Assembly: GCA_003388555.1 (NCBI GenBank) | Contig: QQVD01000052.1 | Span: 23,044 to 87,043, forward strand | Reading direction: 5' to 3' | DNA: 64,000 nucleotides | Source: Acidobacteriota bacterium | GTDB taxonomy: Bacteria; Acidobacteriota; Thermoanaerobaculia; Multivoradales; Multivoraceae | In this document: positions 36,301 through 44,783 of the stretch, one piece after another | Position numbering within the stretch: position 1 is the stretch's first letter | How the letters are laid out: the number at the start of each line of letters is the position of its first letter | Notes under the pieces: generated by a model | Told to the model about the DNA's origin: nothing | What the model saw: only the letters and a program-made list of their open reading frames with translations | Databases searched by the model: none | Program-made: the position numbers and the translations under genes

Positions 36301-36788
36301 CGGAAGGTCTCCTTGGTGACCTGCCGCGTGCCGTCCCAGCTGGCGTCCTCGCCGCGCTCGAGCACCCAGATGTTGTCGCCGCCGCCGCGATCCGAGGTGA
36401 ACGCGATCTCGTTGCCGTCGGGCGAGAACTTCGGCTGCATGTCCCAGGCGGCGCCGCTGGTGAGCTGACGCGCTTCGCCCCCGGCGATCGGCATCAGGAA
36501 GATGTCGCCGAGCAGGTCGAAGACGATCTCGCTGCCGTCGGGCGAGACGTCGAGATTCATCCAGGTCCCCTCGTCGACGTCGACGGTGACCTCGGTCGAC
36601 GGCCATTCGTGGCCGCCGAACTCGGACACCGACCATCGTTCGTCCTGCTTCGCGCCGTCTGTCGCGGCCTCCTTCTCGGCCTGTCGCCTCTCCTTGCGGG
36701 ACTGTGCCTGCGCATCGTGCGGCGGCGCCGGCAGGGTGAGGAGGAGGACGGCGACCAGCAGGGCTGGTCGCCGGAGTGCGTGCTGCAT
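33369..36788 (-). CDS. Exported TolB-like propeller/amidohydrolase fusion
   Basis: 1139 residues from the ATG at 36788, which is preceded by GGAG and opens a signal peptide cut after HDAQA. Residues ~60-670 are TolB/PD40 propeller repeats (MNLDVSPDGSEIVFDLLG; QPKFSPDGNEIAFTSDRGG; EPEFSPDGRYVYFSQD). A Ser/Glu/Asp linker (DSEDSEDSESSD) joins an amidohydrolase domain with the metal motif HWH in VMPGLLDVHWHGSQG, a candidate carbamate Lys in FSVKSYNQP, GHTGIEHSLS, GLGAHGQREG and the closing strand GSLEPGKLADLIVLEEDP. It is a periplasmic imidazolonepropionase-like hydrolase. The fusion is known in environmental bacteria and the substrate is unknown. Confidence 0.88.
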   Translation of the reverse strand: MQHALRRPALLVAVLLLTLPAPPHDAQAQSRKERRQAEKEAATDGAKQDERWSVSEFGGHEWPSTEVTVDVDEGTWMNLDVSPDGSEIVFDLLGDIFLMPIAGGEARQLTSGAAWDMQPKFSPDGNEIAFTSDRGGGDNIWVLERGEDASWDGTRQVTKETFRLPNSPAWAPDGQFLAARKHFSSRRSLGSGEIWLWHASGEGSGLQLNEKPNEQKDLGEPEFSPDGRYVYFSQDTTPGDAFQYSKDSNDEIYTVRRIDRTTGEIETVIDGPGGAVRPQPSPDGRYLAFVRRVHFQSTLFVHDLESGENRALYDGLDRDNQEIWAIHGVYPSYEWTPDSRSIVIWAGGKIRRVDVADGGAEVIPFRARATHRIHHALRYPVDVAPETFHTKMVRWAQMSPDGSRVVFQALGHLYTRSVERDGAGRMALGAPRRLTGDERFEHYPSFSRDGRWVVYTTWDDKDLATVQIVAAGGGEPFPLSEAPGHYFEPALSPDGSTLVYRKGQGGFLTSPLWSKEPGLYRVSVDLTGDRPRTVGEPTRFAESGFQPHFGDGSDRVYFTGFGGDRRVLRSQRVDGPLSGDVEAREHATSENATEFRVSPDGTLLAFSERFQAFVVPMPDASKPLALSPDFKSLPMRRVSQDAGEWIDWSGDSSRLYWSMGPDFFETAVAFPRRAGDGDGDATGSGGSRDSEDSEDSESSDAAASVDLGFAVTRDLHRARIALVGAKVLTMAPGKDGADERGILEDGVVVTEGDRIAAVGPRSEVEIPADAVVVDVSGKVVMPGLLDVHWHGSQGVSEIIPQQNYYNLSSLSFGVTTVHDPSNDTSTFFAASEMQKAGMIPAPRLFSTGTILYGAAGPAKAEIESLDDARAHLRRLKAAGAFSVKSYNQPRRDQRQQVVQAARELDMMVVNEGGALFMHNMTMVMDGHTGIEHSLSVAEIYDDVLQFWGGPETMDVAGITPTLGVAFGGIEGERYWYHHTDVYDNERLLRWVPSDRVDPRARRVPKAPEGDYNHIRAAAVCRQLRDAGVIIGLGAHGQREGLAAHWELWMFEQGGMSPLEALEAGTIDGARHLGLDGDLGSLEPGKLADLIVLEEDPLEDLRSSEKISHTMLGGRLYDALTLQEIAPGAWRPETLWFQSE

Positions 36789-37003
36789 GATGGGCTCCGG
36801 GGAAGCGGCGGGTCGGGACCGGCGGGCTCGGCCGATCGTCGGAAGGGGTCGAGCGACGCGGGCTGGGATTATCTCACCCCTGTCCGCGGGCGCGCCCGGC
36901 ACCGTCGCCGCGCCGGCCGTCGTCGGCCCGGGGCGACCGTGGTGGCGCTCGATCGGGGTGAGCCGCGACCTCCGGAGACGCTCCGCCCGCCGGCTGCGTC
37001 CGC

Positions 37004-37044
37004 GCTCAGGCGTCAGGCGTCAGGCGTCAGCCGTCAGCCGTCAG
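37004..37044. repeat. Heptamer tandem repeat (GGCGTCA)
   Basis: About six copies of a 7-base unit (GGCGTCA, last copies GCCGTCA) lie directly downstream of the ADOP permease stop codon and upstream of the amidohydrolase promoter side. There is no coding potential. The unit length matches the other intergenic arrays in this window. Confidence 0.85.
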
Positions 37045-37069
37045 CGGGCAAGGGCCCCCTCGAGGGCCC

Positions 37070-39694
37070 TCAGGCCTCGTCCTGCAGCACCGAGGCGACC
37101 GGCAGTCGCAGCAGTCGCAGTGCCGGCGGAGCGCAGGCGAGCACCGCGACCCCGACCAGACAGCCGATCACGATCAGGTGCGACCAGGGGTCGTCGGTGC
37201 CGATCCCGTGCAGCATCCCACGCAGCGCCCGGCCTCCCAGCTGGGCGAGCAGCAGACCGATCGCCAGGCCGATCGCGGCGACACCGAGGATCGGCAGGAT
37301 GGCCCTGCGAACCACCTCTGGGAGGCTCGATCCGAGGGCGATGCGCACCGCCATCTCGCGACGCCGTGCGCCGATCTCGGTGGCGGTGATGCCCGCCAGC
37401 CCGACGGCGGCGAGGACCAGAGCGAGCAGTGCGAGGACCGCGAAGAGGAGCGCCTGGAAGCGCTCGACCGCCAGGGCTCGCGCACGCGCCTCCTCGAGGC
37501 CCGAGATGCGGGCGATCGGCGTCACCGGTTCGAGCCTCTCGATCGCCGAGCGCAGAGCCTCGGTCCCCGCTGCGGGCGTGGCGCGGGCGCGCACCACCCA
37601 GTGCGGTTGGAACCAGGTGTGCACCATGCCCATCGCCTCGACCGGGAACTGGTCGGCCGGCAGGTAGACGGTCGGCACGTCGCGCGCCAGCGGGGCGGAG
37701 GCGCTGAACGACGGAACCTGACGGACGTCGCCGACGACGCCGACGACCTCGCGCTCGGCCCCCATCAGCGAGATCCTCGCGCCGAGCGGCTGCCGGCCCG
37801 CGAGATGGAGCTCGGTGAACGTCTGGTTGACCACCGCCACCAGGGGTGACGTGCTGCGGTCGCGATCTTCGATCAGGCGCCCGGCGACGTGCCGTACGGC
37901 GAGCAGCTCGAGGGCGCCCGGCGTGGCGTAGTTGACCACCGTCAGGTGACGGTCGTCGTCGCCGGCGAGGGTGAAGTTCATGTTCAGCCCGCGCTGGAAG
38001 GGCAGGCTCAGGAACGCCCCGGCGCCGACGAGCCGCGGGTCGGCGCGCAGCGCCTCGACGCCGGAGGCGAAGTACTCGCGCACCGCCCCGGCCTCGGCGA
38101 AGTTGGCGTCGGCGAGCGAGACGGCGCCGGAGACGACGCCCTCCAGCTCGACTCCGGGATCGGCGGAGCTCAGGCCGGAGAGGCTGCGCGTCAGCAGCGT
38201 GGCGGCGAGGAGCAGGGAGACTCCGAGCGCCACCTGTCCGGCGACGAGCACGGCTCGCCCCTTCGAGCGGCGATCTGTCACACCGCGCTGGCGCAGGCTC
38301 GAACGATCGGTGCGCGCCAGGCGCGCCGTCGGCGCCAGACTGAACAGGACGGTGGCGAGCAGCGCCACGGCGAGGGTGTAGAGCAACGCCCGGTCGTCGA
38401 GCGCGAAGTCGTGGGTCAGGCCGAGAGCCGTGCGAGCCCACCCAGCCACCCAGCGCATCGCCACGCCGGCCAGTGCGAGCCCGAGCGCAGCGCCGCAGGC
38501 CGTCTGCAGCAGGTTCTCGGTCAGCAGCTGGCGGGTCACCGCCCAGGCTCCTCCGCCGAGTGCCCGGCGCGTCGCCATCTCCTGGCGGCGTCGGCCGGCG
38601 GCGGCGATCAGAAGGCCGGCGATGTTGACGCAGCGGATCAACAGCACCGCGCCGACGGCGGCCCAGAGGACCAGCAGGCGGTCGCGCAGCCAGCCGCTGC
38701 GCGCCTGAAGCAGCGGCACCGGCTCGAAGGAGAAGCCGTCGCCGCGCATCGCCGCGACGGATCGGCTCGCGGTGTCCAGCGCCGCGGTCGCCCCGGCTCT
38801 CTCGTGGTCGCCGATCCGCGCCAGGATCCGGTAGTTGGTCCCCGAGCCCTCTCCTTCGCGACTCGCCCGCAAGGGCGTGAAGACCTCGGCGCCGGTTCCG
38901 GGATCGAAGCGTTCGGCGGTGACGCCGACCACGGTATGAGCCTCGCCGGCGAGCAGGAGGCGGCTGCCGAGGACGTCTTCGCGAGCGCCCAGCCGGTCGC
39001 GCCAGAGGCGCCAGGTGACCACCGCGACCGCGGCTCCGCCGACCCGATCCTCGTCGATGTCGAAGCCGCGACCGCTCGCCATCGGCACGCCGAGCAGCTC
39101 GAAGAAGCCGCTGCCGACCCGCTGTCTCTCGACCACGGTCGCCACCTCGGCACCGGTCGGCGAACGAGCGATCAGATTGACTCCCTGCGTCCAGTCGGAG
39201 TAGACGCAGGCCCTCAGCTCCGGTGCGGTGTCCGCGAGGCTCTGCCACATGGTGCCGTCGACCGAATCGCGCAGCGAGCCCCGGGACTGCTCACTGCTCC
39301 ACTGCACCTCGAAGAGCTCCTCCGGCGCCGGGTAGGGCAGGCGCTGGAAGAGCACCGTGTCGACGACCGTGAAGACCACGGCGTTCGCCGCCACGCACAG
39401 GGCCAGGGTCGCGACGACTGCGACGAAGACTCCGGGTGCGCGGCGCAGGCGCCGCACGGCGAAGCGGAGGTTGCGCGTCAGCTCGTCGAGCCAGGCCAGA
39501 CGATCCTGGTCGCGGCAGTGGTCTTTCACCAGGTCGACCGATCCGAACTCTCTTCGCGCCTGGCTCCTGGCGCCGTCGGGGTCGAGTCCCCTGGCGACGA
39601 GGTCGGCGGTCCGCTCGTCGATGTGATGCTCGATCTCCTCCGCCAGCTCGCGTTCGTAGCGGCGGTTGCGCAGGGTGTGCAGCCAGCGCCTCAC
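37070..39694 (-). CDS. ADOP-type (MacB/FtsX-like) ABC permease
   Basis: 874 residues from the GTG at 39694, which overlaps the PadR stop as GTGA. The N-terminus (RRWLHTLRNRRYERELAEEI) and DGARSQARREFGSVDLVKDHC form the ADOP-specific leader. Then come two copies of MacB periplasmic core plus FtsX membrane domain. The first begins at LRRAPGVFVAVVATLALCVA, with LLIRCVNIAGLLIAAAGRRRQEMATRRALG (read as two shorter motifs) at its end. The second ends in EIGARRREMAVRIALGSS. Eight membrane helices are expected. Such permeases have no ATPase in cis and are frequent in Acidobacteria next to PadR genes. Confidence 0.92.
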   Translation of the reverse strand: MRRWLHTLRNRRYERELAEEIEHHIDERTADLVARGLDPDGARSQARREFGSVDLVKDHCRDQDRLAWLDELTRNLRFAVRRLRRAPGVFVAVVATLALCVAANAVVFTVVDTVLFQRLPYPAPEELFEVQWSSEQSRGSLRDSVDGTMWQSLADTAPELRACVYSDWTQGVNLIARSPTGAEVATVVERQRVGSGFFELLGVPMASGRGFDIDEDRVGGAAVAVVTWRLWRDRLGAREDVLGSRLLLAGEAHTVVGVTAERFDPGTGAEVFTPLRASREGEGSGTNYRILARIGDHERAGATAALDTASRSVAAMRGDGFSFEPVPLLQARSGWLRDRLLVLWAAVGAVLLIRCVNIAGLLIAAAGRRRQEMATRRALGGGAWAVTRQLLTENLLQTACGAALGLALAGVAMRWVAGWARTALGLTHDFALDDRALLYTLAVALLATVLFSLAPTARLARTDRSSLRQRGVTDRRSKGRAVLVAGQVALGVSLLLAATLLTRSLSGLSSADPGVELEGVVSGAVSLADANFAEAGAVREYFASGVEALRADPRLVGAGAFLSLPFQRGLNMNFTLAGDDDRHLTVVNYATPGALELLAVRHVAGRLIEDRDRSTSPLVAVVNQTFTELHLAGRQPLGARISLMGAEREVVGVVGDVRQVPSFSASAPLARDVPTVYLPADQFPVEAMGMVHTWFQPHWVVRARATPAAGTEALRSAIERLEPVTPIARISGLEEARARALAVERFQALLFAVLALLALVLAAVGLAGITATEIGARRREMAVRIALGSSLPEVVRRAILPILGVAAIGLAIGLLLAQLGGRALRGMLHGIGTDDPWSHLIVIGCLVGVAVLACAPPALRLLRLPVASVLQDEA

Positions 39695-40032
39695 GACGCC
39701 GCCTCCGCGGCCAGCACCGCGGCGATGCCCTCGCTGACCCGCGCCCAGCGGCCGGTCTCCTGCTCGAGATGGCGATGGCCCCCCTCGGTCAGGCGGTAGA
39801 ACCTCGCTCGCCGGTTGTTGTCCGAGCTGCCCCATTCGCTGGCGAGCAGCCGCTGCTGCACCAGCCGGTGCAGCGCCGGGTAGAGAGAGCCCTGCGGGAC
39901 CTGCAGTGCTCCGCCCGAAAGCTGTTCGATGCGCAGCAGGACGCCGTAGCCGTGCAGCGGGCCGAGCGACACGGCCTTGAGCACGAGGAGATCGAGGGTT
40001 CCGGGAAGCAGGAGAGTGGCGCTGGCGCTCAT
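39691..40032 (-). CDS. PadR-family transcriptional regulator
   Basis: 113 residues. The winged helix is recognisable from LLLPGTLDLLVLKAVSLGP, GYGVLLRIEQLSGGALQVP and GSLYPALHRLVQQRLLASEW, which are PadR hallmarks (phenolic-acid-type repressors). The basic C-terminal part RRARFYRLTEGGHRHL closes the wing. Its ribosome site and upstream DNA are a 25-bp perfect-armed palindrome, so it likely autoregulates and represses the coupled permease gene. Overlap with the permease is GTGA. Confidence 0.95.
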   Translation of the reverse strand: MSASATLLLPGTLDLLVLKAVSLGPLHGYGVLLRIEQLSGGALQVPQGSLYPALHRLVQQRLLASEWGSSDNNRRARFYRLTEGGHRHLEQETGRWARVSEGIAAVLAAEAAS

Positions 40033-40057
40033 CTTCTCCTAGTACGTCTAGGAGAAG
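40033..40057. promoter_or_regulatory. PadR operator candidate (25-bp palindrome)
   Basis: CTTCTCCTAG and CTAGGAGAAG are perfect 10-bp inverted arms around TACGT, immediately 5' of the padR ATG. The ribosome-binding AGGAG of padR is inside one arm, so a bound dimer or an RNA hairpin would both block expression. The core CTAGTACGTCTAG has the two-fold form of PadR boxes. Confidence 0.75.
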
Positions 40058-40183
40058 GGGCGGTTTCAGCCGTGAGCGTCCGTTCGACCCGCGTCGCCTC
40101 TCGTGTATGCTGCGACAGCATTTCCATGCAGGAGTGCACGCCCGGGGAGGCGGCGGCGCGCGGCTGTAGACGAGGAGGCGACG

Positions 40184-42142
40184 TTGAGAGCAGCCAGCCG
40201 CGCCGATGAGGAGGCCGATCGAGGCCGGGTCAGTCGGGCCACAAGCGCGCACTCCGCGACCCTGGCTGGGCTCGTGCTGTGGGCTTTGGTGGCGAGCGCG
40301 CCGGCACAGCAGCTCGAGCTGGAGCCGGTGCTGGGCGGCCTGCAGTCGCCGCTCTACCTGACCCACGCCGGCGACGACCGGGTCTTCGTCGTCGAGCGGG
40401 GCGGCACCATCAGGGTGGCCTCGCCCGCCCCGCCCGGTGGCGGGCTCGTGCTCGCCACCGAGCCCTTCCTCGACCTGAGCGATCGGGTGCTGGCGGGCGG
40501 CGAGCGTGGACTGCTGGGCCTCGCCTTCCATCCCGACTACCAGCAGAACGGTCGTCTCTTCGTCTACTACACCGACCTGCAGGGTGACTCGGTGCTGGCG
40601 CGGTTCGAGAACGTCGACCCCTCCAGCGGCGTCGTGCCCCCCTCCAGCTTCGTCGAGATGCTGCTCGTCGAGCAGCCCTTCAGCAACCACAACGGCGGCA
40701 TGCTGGCCTTCGGTCCCGACGGGATGCTCTACGTCGGGCTCGGCGACGGCGGCTCGGGAGACGACCCCCTGTGCGCGGCCCAGCGGGGCGACACGCTGCT
40801 CGGCAAGATCCTGCGTCTCGACGTCGACGGCGGAGCTGAATCGCCGCCGTTCTACACGGTGCCGCCGGACAACCCCTTCGTCGGCGACCCCACCGTGCGC
40901 GACGAGGTGTTCCTGCTCGGGGTCCGCAACCCATGGCGCTTCTCGTTCGACCGCCTGTCCGGCGACCTCTTCGTCGGCGACGTCGGCCAGGACTCGCGCG
41001 AGGAGATCAGCTTGGTGCCGCTCGGCACGTCGGGGGTCAACCTCGGCTGGAAGATGCTCGAAGGCACACTCTGCCGCAACCAGAGCGGCGGCTGCGGCGG
41101 TCCGCTGCCGCCCTGCGGGTCGTCGATCTACACTCCGCCGATCCTCGAGTACGGACACGGCGAAGGTTTCTCGGTGACCGGCGGCTACGTCTATCGCGGC
41201 GACGCGTTGCCGGGCCTCGCCGGTCGCTACCTGTTCGGCGACTTCGGCAGCGGGCGGGTCTGGGTGGCCGAGCGCAGCGGCGGCGGCTGGACGCGCAGCG
41301 AGCGGCCGCAGCTGCGCACCCCCGGGCTGGCGAGCTTCGGCGAGGACGCCGCCGGTGGGCTCTACCTGGTGAGCCTCGGCGGCGAGGTCTTCGCGCTGCG
41401 CTCGGGGGCGACTCCGCCACCGCCGCCCGCAGTGATCGGCTTCACCGCCGAGCGCGCCGAGGTCGGAGAAGAGGTCCCGTTCCTGATGCTCGATCTCGAG
41501 CGCAGCGGCGATCTCGGCGAGCGGATCGAGGCACGGGTGCGCAGCGTTCCCACGGCCGGCACCGCGACGCCCGGGGAGGACTACGAGGAGCTCGAGGCGC
41601 TGGCGATATGGCTGCCCGGGGCCGGCGGCGTGCGGCGGGTGGCATTGAGCGTCATCGACGACGTGCGGATCGAGAACGACGAGGAGCTCGAGGTGCGCAT
41701 CGAGAGCGCCACCGGGGCGCTCGTCGACCCCCAGCGCGACCGGATGACGGTCCGCATCCTCGACGACGACGTGCCGGGGGAGTGCACACCGTCGCTGCAC
41801 GTGCTCTGCCTGCTGGACAGTCGCTTCGCGGTGACCGCGCGCTGGCGCGACTTCACGGATCTCGACGGCCCGGCCCGGACCACACCGCTGACCGACGATT
41901 CGGGCGCCTTCTGGTTCCTCGACTTCCGCAATATCGAGCTGGTGGTCAAGGTGCTCGACGGCTGTGCGATCAACGGTCACTTCTGGGTCTTCATGACCGG
42001 TCTGACCAACCTCGAGGTCGAGGGCGAGGTGGTCGACATCGCCGCCGCTGCGGGCTCGCCACCGGTCTACAGCTTCTCGAACCCGCTCGGCACGGGGTTC
42101 CAGCCGATCCTCGACACCGAGGCGTTCGCCGGCTGTCCCTGA
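40184..42142 (+). CDS. Secreted PQQ-type sugar dehydrogenase-like protein with Calx-beta and novel C-terminal domain
   Basis: 652 residues from a TTG preceded by GAGGAGG at 5-base spacing. A signal segment (ATLAGLVLWALVASAPA) is followed by a glucose/sorbosone dehydrogenase propeller (~55-420) with ERGLLGLAFHPDYQQNGR, SNHNGGMLAFGPDG and NLGWKMLEG-type blades. A Calx-beta-like domain (~440-535; PGEDYEELEA, DEELEVRIESATG) comes next. The last ~115 residues are a separate domain beginning LHVLCLLDSRFAVTARWRDF and containing FWFLDFRNIELVVKVLDGC. This domain is discussed in the findings. It probably oxidises aldoses extracytoplasmically with PQQ (family knowledge). Confidence 0.85.
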   Translation: MRAASRADEEADRGRVSRATSAHSATLAGLVLWALVASAPAQQLELEPVLGGLQSPLYLTHAGDDRVFVVERGGTIRVASPAPPGGGLVLATEPFLDLSDRVLAGGERGLLGLAFHPDYQQNGRLFVYYTDLQGDSVLARFENVDPSSGVVPPSSFVEMLLVEQPFSNHNGGMLAFGPDGMLYVGLGDGGSGDDPLCAAQRGDTLLGKILRLDVDGGAESPPFYTVPPDNPFVGDPTVRDEVFLLGVRNPWRFSFDRLSGDLFVGDVGQDSREEISLVPLGTSGVNLGWKMLEGTLCRNQSGGCGGPLPPCGSSIYTPPILEYGHGEGFSVTGGYVYRGDALPGLAGRYLFGDFGSGRVWVAERSGGGWTRSERPQLRTPGLASFGEDAAGGLYLVSLGGEVFALRSGATPPPPPAVIGFTAERAEVGEEVPFLMLDLERSGDLGERIEARVRSVPTAGTATPGEDYEELEALAIWLPGAGGVRRVALSVIDDVRIENDEELEVRIESATGALVDPQRDRMTVRILDDDVPGECTPSLHVLCLLDSRFAVTARWRDFTDLDGPARTTPLTDDSGAFWFLDFRNIELVVKVLDGCAINGHFWVFMTGLTNLEVEGEVVDIAAAAGSPPVYSFSNPLGTGFQPILDTEAFAGCP

Positions 42143-42321
42143 GCGGCTCCGGGACCGAGGCAGAAGATTCTCGACCGTCTTCGCCGGCCGTTTCCCGGAT
42201 TCGGCGTGCCGCGCCGCGTCCAATAGGGTGGGAGCGGCGAACGCGAGGCCGACGGCTGGCTGCCGTTCGTGGCAGACCCGAGCCGGCTCGCAATCGGAAC
42301 TGATCGAAAGGAAGGCGGAAG

Positions 42322-43167
42322 GTGGAACTGCAAGACGTGGAACCGAATCAGCTCTGGGAGGGCCTGGAAGGCCTCTGGATCCAATACGGTGTGAGCGTGA
42401 TCAGCGCGCTGGCGATCCTGGTCCTCGGCTGGCTCTTCGCCCGCCTCGCCCGGCGCGCCCTGCGCGGCGTGCTCAGCAAGCGCGAGGTCGACGCCACGAT
42501 CGCCGGCTTCCTCGCCAGCATCGTCTACATGCTGCTGCTGGCCCTGGTGGTGATCACCGCCGCCGGGCGCCTGGGCATCCCCACCGCCAGCTTCGCGGCG
42601 GTGATCGCGGCCGCCGGCCTGGCGATCGGTCTCGCCCTGCAGGGCTCGCTCTCGAACTTCGCCTCGGGTCTGATGCTGGTGTTCTTCCGCCCCTTCAAGG
42701 CGGGAGACTACGTGGAGGCCGGCGGCGTCAGTGGCTCGGTGAAGACGATCAGCATCTTCCAGACCATCCTGATCACCCCGGACAACAAGGAGGTGATCGT
42801 GCCCAACGGCGACGTGTACTCGAAGCCGATCACCAACTACTCGTCCACCGGCGAGCGCCGCGTCGATCTGGTGATCGGCATCGGCTACGACGACGACATC
42901 GACAAGGCGCGGCGGCTGATCGAAGCGGTGATCGGCGAGGAGAAACGGGTGCTGGCGGAGCCGGCGCCGCAGATCCTGATGCTCGAGCTCGCCGACTCGA
43001 GCGTCAACTTCGGGGTGCGGCCGTGGGTCAAGACCGCCGACTACTGGGGCGCCCGCTCGTCGCTGCTCGAGAACATCAAGAAGCGTTTCGATGCCGAGGG
43101 TGTCAGCATCCCGTATCCCCAGCGCGACGTGCACGTACACCAGGTGGGAAGCGCCGCGGCCAACTGA
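42322..43167 (+). CDS. MscS-family small-conductance mechanosensitive channel
   Basis: 281 residues from a GTG start after GGAAGGCGGAAG. Three membrane helices lie in residues ~20-125. The pore helix is FAAVIAAAGLAIGLALQGSL, then SNFASGLMLVFFRPFKAGDY, the hallmark MscS TM3/beta junction. The cytoplasmic vestibule is intact (IVPNGDVYSKPITNYS). It is an osmotic-shock valve of the inner membrane. The length is near that of E. coli MscS (286). Confidence 0.95.
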   Translation: MELQDVEPNQLWEGLEGLWIQYGVSVISALAILVLGWLFARLARRALRGVLSKREVDATIAGFLASIVYMLLLALVVITAAGRLGIPTASFAAVIAAAGLAIGLALQGSLSNFASGLMLVFFRPFKAGDYVEAGGVSGSVKTISIFQTILITPDNKEVIVPNGDVYSKPITNYSSTGERRVDLVIGIGYDDDIDKARRLIEAVIGEEKRVLAEPAPQILMLELADSSVNFGVRPWVKTADYWGARSSLLENIKKRFDAEGVSIPYPQRDVHVHQVGSAAAN

Positions 43168-43202
43168 TACGGCGCAGCTGCAGCCACGCGACGGGAGGAG
43201 CC

Positions 43203-43820
43203 ATGCCCGGCAGCATTCGCAACAGCACTCGCAACACTCGGAACAGCACTCGGAACAGAGCGCGGACGCGAGGGAGCGGTCTCTCGAAGGTCCTGGCCGC
43301 CGTCGCCGTCGTCGCCACCGTGGCGGCCGCAGCCGCGCAGGAGCCGGCCTCCGAGACCGCCCTCGAGCGCTCGCTCGCCCAGCTGCGGCACGTGGTGGGC
43401 GGTTGGGACGTCGTCACCGAGATGCTGAACCCGGACGGCACGGTGGCGGGCTCGGCCTCCGGCACCTACGACTTCGAGTGGGCGGTGCCCGGGCGCGTCG
43501 TGCGCGGCATCAGCGAGATCCCCGAGCTCGGTCAGCGCTCGGCGATCCTCTTCTTCGTCGACGAGGCGCGGGCCGAGATCGAGATGGTCTCGGTCGGCGC
43601 CGACGGCCGTCTGTGGCGCATGCGAGGCCCGCTCGGTGGCGAGACCCGCACCACCGAAGAGTACGCCACCGCGGACGGCGGCACCGGACAGCTCCGCTTC
43701 ACCCGCTACGCGGTGAGCGCGGACCGCTTCGAGTCGAAGATGGAGTGGACCGACGACGGGGGAGCCACCTGGCATCCCGGCAACCACCAGGTCTTCGTGC
43801 GCCGGGTCGTCGCACGTTGA
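43203..43820 (+). CDS. Exported DUF1579-like protein
   Basis: 205 residues from the ATG at 43203 (GGGAGGAG site). The N-terminus has a repeat-like NSTRNTRNSTRNRARTRG stretch followed by a signal segment (VLAAVAVVATVAAAAA). The mature region starts AQLRHVVGGWDVVTEMLNPD and includes SGTYDFEWAVPGR, ILFFVDEARAEIEMV and WTDDGGATWHPGN, which resembles the lipocalin-like DUF1579 fold. No enzymatic residues stand out. It is 35 bases after the MscS gene. Confidence 0.7.
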   Translation: MPGSIRNSTRNTRNSTRNRARTRGSGLSKVLAAVAVVATVAAAAAQEPASETALERSLAQLRHVVGGWDVVTEMLNPDGTVAGSASGTYDFEWAVPGRVVRGISEIPELGQRSAILFFVDEARAEIEMVSVGADGRLWRMRGPLGGETRTTEEYATADGGTGQLRFTRYAVSADRFESKMEWTDDGGATWHPGNHQVFVRRVVAR

Positions 43821-43890
43821 CCGCCTGGTCGGCCCACCCGGTGCCAGCGCCGCCGGATCGTCTTCGCCGGAGAGGGTCGGGATTCTGGCC

Positions 43891-44712
43891 ATGAAGCCGT
43901 TCGAGGAGATCGACCGCCACGTCTCGCGCGAGGGCAAGGTGCTGCGCTTCATGCACCGTGACGGCGACTACTGGATCCTGATCGACGACGAGGAGTTGAT
44001 GGCCACCCGCGCCACCCACTCCGAGCGCGAGCTGGCGCGGCGTACCTGCAGCGATCTCGGCGTGCCCCGGCCCCGGGTGCTGATCGGCGGTCTCGGCCTC
44101 GGCTTCACGCTGCGTGCTGCGCTCGACGTGCTGCCGGCCGCGGCCCAGGTCGTGGTGGCCGAGGTCTTCGAGTGCGTGGTGCGTTGGAACTACAGGCACC
44201 TGGCCGACCTGCAAGGAGACGCCCTGCGCGATCCGCGACTGGTCGTCGCGCGGTGTGACGTCTGGAACGCGCTCGGCGGCTCGTTGGGCGACGGCGCCGG
44301 CGTCCCCGAGGAGATCCGCAGGCGGCAGCGGGAGCGCTTCCGGGACCAGACCGGAGCCGACAGCGCCTTCGACGTCGTGCTGCTCGACGTCGACAACGGG
44401 CCGGCCGCCACCTGCCTCGACGCCAACGCCCGGCTCTACGGCCGTCGCGGCATCGAACGCATCGCGGCGGCGCTGAGACCCGGCGGCCTGCTGGCGGTGT
44501 GGGCCACCGATCCCGACTCGGGGTTCGTCAAGCGGCTGCGTGCTGCCGGATTCGAGGCCGGCTCCGAGGTGGTGCGCTCGCGCGGCAGCCGGGGCACCCG
44601 CCATCACCTCTTCCTGGCCCGTTCGCCGGCCGCAGGTTCCGCCCCGCCACCAGGGCGCAAGCCTCGCTCGGCGACGGGCGACGGCCGCCGTCGCGGGCGG
44701 CGGGGCGCCTGA
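43891..44712 (+). CDS. Spermidine-synthase-like methyltransferase-fold protein
   Basis: 273 residues. SAM/dcSAM-binding Rossmann motifs are PRVLIGGLGLGFTLRAALD, VVVAEVFECVVRWN and FDVVLLDVDNGP, the last in the position of the spermidine-synthase active-site DxDNG-like loop. ALRPGGLLAVWATDPD is the fourth strand. The family contains aminopropyl transferases and relatives without known substrates. The missing classic DS-DP catalytic pair argues for a relative, not a true spermidine synthase. Confidence 0.72.
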   Translation: MKPFEEIDRHVSREGKVLRFMHRDGDYWILIDDEELMATRATHSERELARRTCSDLGVPRPRVLIGGLGLGFTLRAALDVLPAAAQVVVAEVFECVVRWNYRHLADLQGDALRDPRLVVARCDVWNALGGSLGDGAGVPEEIRRRQRERFRDQTGADSAFDVVLLDVDNGPAATCLDANARLYGRRGIERIAAALRPGGLLAVWATDPDSGFVKRLRAAGFEAGSEVVRSRGSRGTRHHLFLARSPAAGSAPPPGRKPRSATGDGRRRGRRGA

Positions 44713-44783
44713 TCGATCTCCTCCGGCGCACTCAGGCACCAGGATCGCAGGCAGCCACCGGTGGCAGCGTCTGCGACGCTGTT

